From: Firmicutes bacterium ADurb.Bin146
GTDB taxonomy: Bacteria > Bacillota > Clostridia > DUPQ01
DNA: 47,723 bases
Direction of reading: 5' to 3'
Assembly (NCBI GenBank): GCA_002070475.1
Contig: MWDI01000038.1
Coordinates: 1-47,723 of the forward strand
Part shown: positions 8,672 to 15,247 of the stretch, one piece after another
Numbering within the stretch: the first letter of the stretch is position 1
How the letters are laid out: each line of letters opens with the position of its first letter
Notes under the pieces: model-generated
Databases searched by the model: none
What the model was told of the DNA's origin: nothing
Seen by the model: the letters and a program-made list of their open reading frames with translations, nothing else
Translations under genes and position numbers: made by a program

Positions 8672-9724
8672 CTATCCCTTTATATATATATTCTCTTCAA
8701 TGCCTTTAACATCCTTAACATCCTTGGCTACTGCAACATAACCTATCTCAAATACGCCTTCTTTAAATTCCTTCATTATCTTCTTTGCATCTGCCTTGCT
8801 TACAGCAATAACCATACCAATACCCATATTAAAGGTACGATACATATTGTCTTCAGCTATATCTGCCTTTTTCATCATAAGGTTGAATATGGGTAATACA
8901 TTCCATGTCCCTTTATTGATAACCGGAGTAAGATTTCCGTCCTCTTTAAACATCCTCGGTATGTTTTCCACGAAACCGCCGCCGGTTATATGACTCATAC
9001 CCTTAATTTTAGCAATACTTCTGATTTTCTTAATATCTTTTACATATATCTTTGTAGGAGTGAGAAGTATTTCTCCAATGGTCTTGTCAAATCCAGGATA
9101 TACCTTGCTCAGGCTGTCTGCATCATCTCCGAATATCTTCCTGACAAGTGAGAACCCATTACTGTGAACTCCGGTTGAAGCTAATCCCAAAAGCACATCT
9201 CCTTCTTTCAAAAATGAACCGTCAATAATGTCTGGTCTGTTAACAACACCTACACAGAATCCCGCTATATCGTATTCGTCTTCTTTGTAAAAACCAGGCA
9301 TCTCGGCAGTTTCTCCGCCTACAAGCGCGCATTCTGACTGAATACATCCTTCAGCAACACCTTTAACAATCTGTTCGATTACTTGGGGATAATTCTTGCC
9401 ACATGCTATGTAATCAAGGAAAAACAAAGGATCTGCGCCTTGGCATAACACATCATTAACACACATTGCCACTGCATCTATCCCGATAGTGTCATGTACC
9501 TTCATGGAATGAGCTAATTTTAACTTAGTGCCTACTCCGTCAGTACCGGAAACCAGTACTGGTTCTGGATACTTGTTAAGATCCATCTGGAATAATCCGG
9601 AAAAGCTTCCTATACCACCTAATACTCCTGATGTTACTGTTCTTTGTATATGTTTTTTGATTAAAGCTACTGATTCATACCCTGCTCTTACATCAACTCC
9701 GGCCTCTTTATATGCATCCTTCAT
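8672..9724 (-). CDS. purM: Phosphoribosylformylglycinamidine cyclo-ligase (AIR synthetase)
   Basis: A 350-residue PurM that closes the imidazole ring to AIR. Landmarks are YKEAGVDVRAGYE at the N-terminus, the glycine-rich GGIGSFSGLF, LVSGTDGVGTKLK, and ALVGGETAEMPG followed by the late MSHITGGGFVENIPR. Ribosome site is GGGGGGAC before ATG at 9724. It lies between purF (24 bp) and purH (4 bp). Confidence 0.97.
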   Translation of the reverse strand: MKDAYKEAGVDVRAGYESVALIKKHIQRTVTSGVLGGIGSFSGLFQMDLNKYPEPVLVSGTDGVGTKLKLAHSMKVHDTIGIDAVAMCVNDVLCQGADPLFFLDYIACGKNYPQVIEQIVKGVAEGCIQSECALVGGETAEMPGFYKEDEYDIAGFCVGVVNRPDIIDGSFLKEGDVLLGLASTGVHSNGFSLVRKIFGDDADSLSKVYPGFDKTIGEILLTPTKIYVKDIKKIRSIAKIKGMSHITGGGFVENIPRMFKEDGNLTPVINKGTWNVLPIFNLMMKKADIAEDNMYRTFNMGIGMVIAVSKADAKKIMKEFKEGVFEIGYVAVAKDVKDVKGIEENIYIKG

Positions 9725-9748
9725 ATATGTCCCCCCATCTCTTAGTTA

Positions 9749-11116
9749 TTAAACTTCTTTTGGCACTTCTATTGGATATATTCCTGTAAAACAAGAAGTG
9801 CAGAAACCTGTCATAGAATTTATAGGCGCTTTCATTATCCCTTCATAACTGATATACTCCAGACTATCCGCGCCTATCCACTTGCAAATCGCTTCCTTAT
9901 CATTATTACTTGCTAATAATTGTCCTCTGCTAGATGTATCTACTCCGAAATAGCATGGGAATTTATATGGAGGTGAGCATATCCTTAAATGGACAGCTTT
10001 TGCTCCAGCTTCCCTTAGCATTCTTACAAGTATCTTTGTCGTGGTTCCTCTGACTATAGAGTCGTCTATAAGGACGACCCTTTTGTCTTTTACCTCTGTT
10101 TTAACAGGATTAAACTTAATCTTAACCGCTATCTCCCTGTCATTTTGATAAGGAGCGATAAATGTCCTGCCTACATATTTGTTTCTTAACAGGCCAGCAG
10201 CTACAGAAATTTGACTTTCCTGGGCATATCCGAATGCCATATCAGTTCCTCCGTCAGGAACACCTATTACGACATCAGCATCAACCGGATGCTCTTTAGC
10301 TAAAATCCTTCCTGCATTAACTCTTGCATCATGCGTTGATGCTCCGTCAATTATACTGTCCGGTCTAGCAAAATACACATGTTCGAATATACATAAACTG
10401 CTGCTTTTGCATTCAAACAGTTTTCTTGACTGTATTCCGTTAGAATCTATCAGCACCAGTTCGCCTGGTTCTATATCCCTTATGAACTGTCCGCCTACAG
10501 CATCTATACCTGCAGACTCGCTTGAAATTATATATGTTGAACCGTTTATTTTTCCTATACATAAGGGCATAATACCTAATGGATCTCTAAGACCTATTAA
10601 GTATCTCGGTGTAATCATTGTAATAGCATATGACCCTTTAATAAACTTAACCATCTGTTCTATAGAGTCTTCTATATGCTCACTCCCGATACGGAATTTG
10701 GTCAGAAGTGCAGCAATAACTTCTGTATCATTAGTTGTATGGAACATACATCCATTAGCTTCCAGTTCTTCTCTCAACGCATTAGCATTTATTATGTTCC
10801 CGTTCTTTGCTATAGCCATATATCCGCTTATATATTTCAAAACAAGAGGTTCGATAGTTCCTTTGGAGACATCACCAGATGTTGAATACCTCACATGTCC
10901 TATTCCGGCATCACCAGGTAATTTCTCCAAATCTGCAGCTTTGAAAACTTCAGGAACAAGACCCTTAGCTTTATACCATTCTATTAATTCATTATCCCTT
11001 ACTGCGATACCAGCACTTTGCTGCCCTCTATGCTGAAGAGCATAAAGGCCGTAATATATCGTCTCTGCGATGTTTACCGACTTATCTTTTGAATATACTC
11101 CAAAAATTCCACTCAT
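9749..11116 (-). CDS. purF: Amidophosphoribosyltransferase, nucleophile Cys replaced by Ser
   Basis: A 455-residue PurF making phosphoribosylamine from PRPP. The N-terminal Ntn glutaminase domain starts M-S-G-I-F-G, where the family has a Cys that is exposed as residue 1. The DNA reads AGT at codon 2, and an in-frame TAA four codons upstream excludes an earlier Cys. Other glutaminase residues are kept: Arg76 in GHVRYST, Asn105-Gly106 in AKNGNI, Asp130 in TNDTEV. The PRPP loop is VVLIDDSIVRGTT (347-359). Cys242, Cys388, Cys439 and Cys442 match the four ligands of the Bacillus-type 4Fe-4S cluster. Either Ser serves as nucleophile or the enzyme uses free ammonia. It begins one base after the purE stop. 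Confidence 0.95.
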   Translation of the reverse strand: MSGIFGVYSKDKSVNIAETIYYGLYALQHRGQQSAGIAVRDNELIEWYKAKGLVPEVFKAADLEKLPGDAGIGHVRYSTSGDVSKGTIEPLVLKYISGYMAIAKNGNIINANALREELEANGCMFHTTNDTEVIAALLTKFRIGSEHIEDSIEQMVKFIKGSYAITMITPRYLIGLRDPLGIMPLCIGKINGSTYIISSESAGIDAVGGQFIRDIEPGELVLIDSNGIQSRKLFECKSSSLCIFEHVYFARPDSIIDGASTHDARVNAGRILAKEHPVDADVVIGVPDGGTDMAFGYAQESQISVAAGLLRNKYVGRTFIAPYQNDREIAVKIKFNPVKTEVKDKRVVLIDDSIVRGTTTKILVRMLREAGAKAVHLRICSPPYKFPCYFGVDTSSRGQLLASNNDKEAICKWIGADSLEYISYEGIMKAPINSMTGFCTSCFTGIYPIEVPKEV

Positions 11117-11117
11117 A

Positions 11118-11600
11118 TTATTTCTTGTTTATCTCCATATCTTTTTGGATAACCTGTTGTTCCATATCTTTTTTAAACTGCTCAAGTTTCAGACCTAAAT
11201 CTTCATTGCCTAAAGCAAGTATCTGTGCTGCCAATATTGCTGCATTCTTACCACCATCAATCGCTACAGTAGCAACTGGTACTCCTGATGGCATCTGCAC
11301 TGTTGACAGAAGTGAATCAAATCCTCCCAGATCACTTGTTTTGACTGGAATACCGATAACAGGCAATGTAGTATTTGCAGCCAAGACACCTGCTAAATGA
11401 GCAGATTTTCCTGCAGCTGCGATAATAACTTTGAACCCGTTACTCTTTGCATTTGCAGCTAAATCAGCAGCTATATGCGGAGTACGATGGGCAGAACATA
11501 CTCTGACCTGATACTCAATATTGAATTCATCGAAAAACTTAATCCCAGGCTCCACGGCTTTATAGTCACTATCACTTCCCATTACAACTAGTACTCTCAT
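11118..11600 (-). CDS. purE: 5-(carboxyamino)imidazole ribonucleotide mutase, PurE
   Basis: A 160-residue PurE, first gene of the operon. MGSDSD (residues 7-12) and the catalytic CSAHRTP (35-41) are present, together with AAAGKSAHLAGVLAA and IPVKTSDLGGFDSLLSTVQMPSG, the class I type. Class I enzymes move the carboxyl group of N5-CAIR and normally depend on PurK; purK is not in this window. Ribosome site GGGAGG lies just behind the riboswitch terminator, so escape from termination exposes it at once. Confidence 0.95.
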   Translation of the reverse strand: MRVLVVMGSDSDYKAVEPGIKFFDEFNIEYQVRVCSAHRTPHIAADLAANAKSNGFKVIIAAAGKSAHLAGVLAANTTLPVIGIPVKTSDLGGFDSLLSTVQMPSGVPVATVAIDGGKNAAILAAQILALGNEDLGLKLEQFKKDMEQQVIQKDMEINKK

Positions 11601-11614
11601 CTGAACCTCCCATT

Positions 11615-11641
11615 AAAAAATGCAGCCTTGTAGTGACTGCA
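11615..11641 (-). terminator. Riboswitch expression platform: intrinsic terminator before purE
   Basis: Minus-strand stem TGCAGTC / GGCTGCA (7 bp, one G-T pair) with loop ACTACAA, followed directly by six T. It lies between the guanine aptamer and the purE ribosome site. The arrangement implies that the ligand-bound aptamer leaves the terminator free and switches the pur-nad operon off. Confidence 0.85.
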
Positions 11642-11669
11642 CCATAAATAATCAAAGAAATGGAATAAG

Positions 11670-11740
11670 CCACTCATAGTCGGGTCTAAGGTGCCCCGGT
11701 AGAAACGCTACAGACCGTTTTCCTGTAACTATACGAGCTC
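11670..11740 (-). promoter_or_regulatory. Guanine-type purine riboswitch aptamer
   Basis: On the minus strand P1 pairs GCTCGTA with TATGAGT. P2 is TACAG/CTGTA closing loop GAAAACGG. The invariant J2/3 GTTTCTACC follows, then P3 with GGGG...CCC, then J3/1 GACTATG. The ligand-reading base in GACTATG is C, as in the Bacillus xpt aptamer (adenine aptamers have U), so guanine or hypoxanthine is the expected ligand. It controls purE and everything co-transcribed, including nadD. Confidence 0.92.
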
Positions 11741-11752
11741 TTTCAAAAGAAT

Positions 11753-11782
11753 ATTTTATCATTCAGACACCTTCTGTGTCAA
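11753..11782 (-). promoter_or_regulatory. purE: Promoter of the pur operon with palindrome in the spacer
   Basis: TTGACA (11777-11782) and TAAAAT (11753-11758) are separated by 18 bp on the minus strand. The inverted repeat GACAC-AGAAG-GTGTC (11766-11780) overlaps the -35 box and spacer. It could be an operator added to the riboswitch control; no regulator is identified. Confidence 0.6.
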
Positions 11783-11849
11783 CATAAGGAGAGGTTTGAT
11801 TCATACTATTTCCTTACATATTTTATGAGACTATTCAATCTAATAGGAT

Positions 11850-11878
11850 TTGATTATATTTGTGTAATGCTGTATAAT
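11850..11878 (+). promoter_or_regulatory. Promoter of the AbrB-PIN module
   Basis: TTGATT (11850-11855) and TATAAT (11873-11878), spacer 17 bp, 43 bp before the antitoxin start. A near copy of this stretch recurs at 13,552-13,580 without a gene behind it. Confidence 0.65.
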
Positions 11879-11920
11879 GAAATCAAAGAATTCTTGAGAT
11901 TTAAAGAAAGGATGATATTT

Positions 11921-12178
11921 ATGAACCTAGCAAAAATATCGGCAAATGGACAAATTACAATTCCGGTTGAGATAAGACGTCACCTTGGTTTAAAAACCGG
12001 TGACAAGATCCTGTTTTATCAAAAACCCAATGGCGAAATAGTAATCAATAATGCTTCTGTTCGTGCAATATACAAAGCACAGCAAGCTTTCATTGGTGTT
12101 GCTGAGGATATTGGAGTATATAGTGAGGATGATGTACAGAATTTAGTAAATGAAGTACACCACGAAAAAGAAAAGTAG
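11921..12178 (+). CDS. AbrB/MazE-family antitoxin of a PIN toxin module
   Basis: An 85-residue protein with a SpoVT/AbrB swapped-hairpin DNA-binding domain in residues 1-45 (AKISANGQITIPVEIRRHLGLKTGDKILF). A C-terminal helix-rich tail follows (YKAQQAFIGVAEDIGVYSEDDVQNLVNEV) that should bind the toxin. Another ATG lies nine bases upstream, but AAAGAAAGG is correctly spaced only for 11921. It probably represses its own promoter and neutralises the PIN protein encoded three bases downstream. It has the same length and clear similarity to the antitoxin at 40556 in the inserted element. Confidence 0.85.
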   Translation: MNLAKISANGQITIPVEIRRHLGLKTGDKILFYQKPNGEIVINNASVRAIYKAQQAFIGVAEDIGVYSEDDVQNLVNEVHHEKEK

Positions 12179-12181
12179 AAT

Positions 12182-12526
12182 ATGCGAATTTTAATTGATA
12201 CGAATATTCTATTTTCTGCAGTTCTTTTTCCTGAATCTAAAGTAGCAAAAACCCTTATATATATCATTGAAAATCATAAATTAGTTTTATGTGATTATAT
12301 TATCTATGAGCTAAAAGAAATCATTAAAAGAAAAAAACCTGAATTGATAAAAAGCATTGATATTCTCTTAACAGATCTTTCATATGAATTGATACAAACA
12401 CCTTCTGATACAAAAAACTCAATAAGAGATATAAATGATCTCCCTATATTAAATGCTGCTATTGCATCAAATGTCGACATTATACTGACAGGAGATAAAG
12501 ATTTTCTTACTTTGGATTTAAATTAA
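12182..12526 (+). CDS. PIN-domain toxin (putative ribonuclease), truncated by a nonsense codon
   Basis: A 114-residue PIN protein with the four acidic metal-binding positions kept: Asp6 in LIDTN, Glu43 in YELKE, Asp86 in NDLP, and Asp105/Asp107 in TGDKDF. Homologues are VapC-like RNases. After the TAA at 12524 the same frame continues for 17 codons (including NIADFSEQE) to a second TAA at 12578. Reading through would give 132 residues, exactly the length of the paralogue at 40814. The last helix is therefore lost by one stop codon, and whether the toxin still folds is uncertain. Confidence 0.82.
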   Translation: MRILIDTNILFSAVLFPESKVAKTLIYIIENHKLVLCDYIIYELKEIIKRKKPELIKSIDILLTDLSYELIQTPSDTKNSIRDINDLPILNAAIASNVDIILTGDKDFLTLDLN

Positions 12527-12614
12527 ACTAAATGTTTGAATATTGCAGATTTTTCGGAACAAGAAAATATAGATTTATAAATATCATGTCATCTATTCTG
12601 TTTGTTTCCATTGT

Positions 12615-12953
12615 TTAAAAATTAACACTTCTACTGTTACTCAATGTATTAAGTAAATTTGGTATGTCCTTATTTACAATTTCGAAAATAATTAATGTAT
12701 TAACCCCTTCGTATTCATGAGAAATCATATTTCTTAATCCAATAATATTTGGCCACTTTATATTAGGATAAGCATTTTTTGCTTCAATTGATAGTTTTTT
12801 CGCAGTTTCTCCTATTTGCTCAAGATTAAGAATAACAGCATCTACTTTTTCATCATTGAGTTTAAATGATTCGTAAGTTTCCACATTTTTCATATACTTT
12901 GCTATTTTACTTGCATAATTTATTATTCTTAAAATATATGCTTTATCTTTCAT
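12615..12953 (-). CDS. hepT: HepT-like toxin (HEPN domain, former DUF86)
   Basis: A 112-residue all-helical HEPN protein. The RNase motif R-x4-H-x-Y is intact as Arg74-NMIS-His79-E-Tyr81. HepT proteins cleave RNA and are neutralised by the MntA nucleotidyltransferase, which modifies the Tyr of this motif. The start overlaps the end of the mntA-like gene by 11 bases, so the antitoxin is made first from one transcript. A 6-residue C-terminal tail follows the last helix. Confidence 0.85.
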   Translation of the reverse strand: MKDKAYILRIINYASKIAKYMKNVETYESFKLNDEKVDAVILNLEQIGETAKKLSIEAKNAYPNIKWPNIIGLRNMISHEYEGVNTLIIFEIVNKDIPNLLNTLSNSRSVNF

Positions 12954-13437
12954 ATATAAGTACTCCTGTTTTTTTTATTTCCTCATATATCGGAGATGAT
13001 TCAATTATTGTTTTATTACTTAATAAATCTATCTTTTTACCTATTGCAACTCTAAGCTCTTCAATAAAACCAAAATAATCCAGTCCAAATAAATCAGATT
13101 CCATATATAAATCAATATCACTGTGTTCATTTGCCTCACCCTTCGCATATGAACCAAATAGATATATTTTATATATGTCGTATTTTTTTGCTACCTTACT
13201 AACTGCTTTTTTTATTGTTAAAAACGATAAAATACCTTTTGTCTCGTTATACTTAATTGATTGTTCAGCTTTTTCTCTTAATATTCTATCTATTATCAAA
13301 TCAACAGCCCACTGACTTGGTTTTCTGACCTGTTGTTCCCAATTTCTTAGAGTCTTAATTGGCATTCCTATAAGATTAGATACTTCATCCTGAGTGAGTC
13401 CTATATTTATGCGTGCTTGCTTAATTCCCTCATTCAT
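12943..13437 (-). CDS. mntA: MntA-like antitoxin nucleotidyltransferase with N-terminal HTH
   Basis: A 164-residue fusion. Residues ~5-40 form an XRE/antitoxin-type helix-turn-helix (LTQDEVSNLIGMPIKTLRNWE). Residues ~70-164 are a minimal nucleotidyltransferase with the motif G-S-x10-D-x-D (Gly95-Ser96, Asp107, Asp109). MntA enzymes add AMP to HepT to silence it; the fused HTH suggests it also represses its own promoter. An upstream in-frame ATG at 13491 would start before the predicted transcription start. ATG at 13437, behind GAGGGTGG, is therefore chosen. Confidence 0.85.
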   Translation of the reverse strand: MNEGIKQARINIGLTQDEVSNLIGMPIKTLRNWEQQVRKPSQWAVDLIIDRILREKAEQSIKYNETKGILSFLTIKKAVSKVAKKYDIYKIYLFGSYAKGEANEHSDIDLYMESDLFGLDYFGFIEELRVAIGKKIDLLSNKTIIESSPIYEEIKKTGVLIYER

Positions 13438-13458
13438 AATAACCACCCTCGCATTAGT

Positions 13459-13487
13459 ATTATATGCCCCATTGGGGCAGTTGTCAA
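13459..13487 (-). promoter_or_regulatory. mntA: Promoter with embedded palindromic operator for mntA-hepT
   Basis: Minus-strand TTGACA (13482-13487), 17-bp spacer, TATAAT (13459-13464). The palindrome TGCCCCAATGGGGCA (13465-13479) fills the spacer exactly. Predicted transcription starts near 13452, leaving a leader of about 15 bases with the ribosome site. The position is ideal for autorepression by the HTH domain of the fused antitoxin. Confidence 0.75.
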
Positions 13488-13491
13488 CCAT

Positions 13492-13799
13492 TCATGTTAT
13501 ATTGTTTAACTACCTTCTTTTATTTTCATGAAATTTTAAATACAGTAATATGTGGTTATATTCATGTAATACTGTACAATGAAAACAAGTAAATATTTAT
13601 AATTAAAGTACCCCATTGGTGCAGTACAATTATGTTTGATATCTTCATACTCTAGACAACAGTTGTTTAGAAGTAGTCTAATTTCACAATCAGTTTCGTA
13701 ATTTAATTATTTGTTGGCATATTGTTGTTATTCCGTATTGCAAGTATAAGAAAGAAAGTAATATAAAAAGAATGAATGTTATCCTATTTAAATACTGAA
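13492..13799. other. Gene-free stretch holding an orphan promoter copy and second operator
   Basis: No convincing gene. Positions 13,552-13,580 (GTGGTT-17-TACAAT, plus strand) closely copy the promoter region of the AbrB-PIN module. Positions 13,609-13,623 (TACCCCATTGGTGCA) match the mntA operator at 13 of 15 bases. The stretch looks like a relic of duplicated toxin-antitoxin control DNA, or holds a second binding site. Confidence 0.5.
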
Positions 13800-14216
13800 T
13801 CACTGTATAATTTGCTTTGCTCTATCTACAACCTGCTGTATTTCCTTCTTATTAGGATGACCTAACCTGACAAAAAGTATACCTCCTGGACAGGTTATTT
13901 CATCTAAAAGCTGTATTTCCTTTTCCTGTAGTATGTTTCTTATCTCTTTCTGGCATCTCCCGCTATCAGACGCGCTGCTGGTTACAAGAACTACTTTATC
14001 CACAAGGTTCTTATCCAGTTTGTTTGCATAGGAGATCAGTACAGGATTACATACTCCGCCATATATGCCGCCTATTATAAAAAGAAGATCTGTTTTTTCA
14101 GGATTTGACTCTTCTATGATTTGTACAGCCTCTACATTTAATTCCTTAGCAATAGCCTGTGCTAATTTTTGTGAATGTTTTGTTTTTGTGGCATATACAA
14201 CATTTACTTTACCCAT
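13800..14216 (-). CDS. Flavodoxin-domain protein
   Basis: A 138-residue flavodoxin-like protein: NVVYATKTKHSQKLAQAIA at the FMN-phosphate loop, IIGGIYGGVCNPVL and VTSSASDSGRC at the flavin loops. The phosphate loop (A-T-K-T-K-H-S) departs from the usual T-x-T-G-x-T, so FMN binding is likely but not assured. It follows the Fpg-like gene after 18 bp on the same strand and probably shares its promoter. Confidence 0.75.
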   Translation of the reverse strand: MGKVNVVYATKTKHSQKLAQAIAKELNVEAVQIIEESNPEKTDLLFIIGGIYGGVCNPVLISYANKLDKNLVDKVVLVTSSASDSGRCQKEIRNILQEKEIQLLDEITCPGGILFVRLGHPNKKEIQQVVDRAKQIIQ

Positions 14217-14234
14217 TTCATTTACCCCTCTTTC

Positions 14235-15056
14235 CTAGTTTTTCTGACAGTTCGGGCAATAATAGATATTAACGCCCATATATGGTTCTTTTTTTATTGA
14301 TTCTCCGCATGTCGGGCATGGTCTATCTATAGTTTTGGATGACAGAATAGTGGAATAACCTCCTGCAACACCGTATAGATCTTTTTCTGTATCTCTTCCG
14401 CCTTTATCTGTCATTTCTTTCAATTTATTTCTAACAGATTCGAATAAAGTCGTGAATTCGTCTCTAGACAAGGTACCCATTTTGCGTCTCGGATGTATTT
14501 TTGCACTGAATAGAATATCTTGCAGAACACCATTGCCAAGCCCGGGTATCCTCTGTTTCGTAGCTAAGAATTCCTTAACAGATAATTTGCTTTCCCCCTC
14601 AGCATAAAGTGAAGAGAAATAATTAAAATCAAACGCATCAGATAATGGATCAATTTTGCTTCTTGCTATCTCGTTATAATCATTTGTCTCCCCGTCTTTC
14701 AAGGCCAACAATCCTCCATACATCTGTATGCTGCACACTAAAAACGTGTTATCATCAAACTTTAATAATAGCTGATGCTTCTTCGGCAGGTCTTTTTCTT
14801 CTGCATAATATGTTAAATTAGTACCATCGCTGAAGATAAGCCTTATACCTTCTAAATGTATTTCTATCATCCCGCCATGTGATTCTGCTCTTATAACTCT
14901 TCTATCAGACAACAAAGCTGGATAATCCTTCGGATCTCCCTTATACCATGCGAACTTATGTGGAGAGCTGTTTGCTACAACATTGGTTACTGTCTTACCT
15001 ACTAATATACTGTTGATCTGTTTTTCCAGAGTCCTGCTTTCGGGTAATTCCATCAT
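14235..15056 (-). CDS. Fpg/Nei-family DNA glycosylase-like protein lacking the catalytic proline
   Basis: A 273-residue protein with the full Fpg/Nei layout. It has an N-terminal beta-sandwich domain, the H2TH region KQRIPGLGNGVLQDILFSAKIHPRR, and a C-terminal zinc finger (Cys247, Cys250, Cys267, Cys270). Fpg proteins start P-E-L-P-E with Pro2 as the Schiff-base nucleophile; this one reads M-M-E-L-P-E-S. The Lys of the beta lobe appears replaced in SHGGMIEIHL, and the zinc-finger Arg by Val (GVNIYYC). Glu3 and the DNA-binding folds remain. It may bind damaged DNA without lyase activity or use another nucleophile. ATG 15056 or 15053 could be the start; neither restores a Pro. Confidence 0.85.
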   Translation of the reverse strand: MMELPESRTLEKQINSILVGKTVTNVVANSSPHKFAWYKGDPKDYPALLSDRRVIRAESHGGMIEIHLEGIRLIFSDGTNLTYYAEEKDLPKKHQLLLKFDDNTFLVCSIQMYGGLLALKDGETNDYNEIARSKIDPLSDAFDFNYFSSLYAEGESKLSVKEFLATKQRIPGLGNGVLQDILFSAKIHPRRKMGTLSRDEFTTLFESVRNKLKEMTDKGGRDTEKDLYGVAGGYSTILSSKTIDRPCPTCGESIKKEPYMGVNIYYCPNCQKN

Positions 15057-15115
15057 GATTGCTCACCGCCTTGATTTTATATTTGCTCTGTATTAAATTG
15101 CCAAATTATGCAATC

Positions 15116-15144
15116 ATCCTAACAAACAATTGTTCTTTTGTCAA
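15116..15144 (-). promoter_or_regulatory. Promoter of the Fpg-like/flavodoxin pair
   Basis: Minus-strand TTGACA (15139-15144), 17-bp spacer, TAGGAT (15116-15121). The spacer contains the perfect palindrome AACAATTGTT. Confidence 0.6.
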
Positions 15145-15247
15145 TCTATTTTGCCCGTGCAAATCGCAGTTTGCCGCCATTCCCTTGACAATACATATCC
15201 ATTATGGAAAAATACATTTAATCAAAGATTAAATTTTTGGAGAAATC

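Noticed and set aside
13438..13491. Longer start for the HTH-MntA protein
   Set aside because: The extra codons lie over the -35, operator and -10 sequences.
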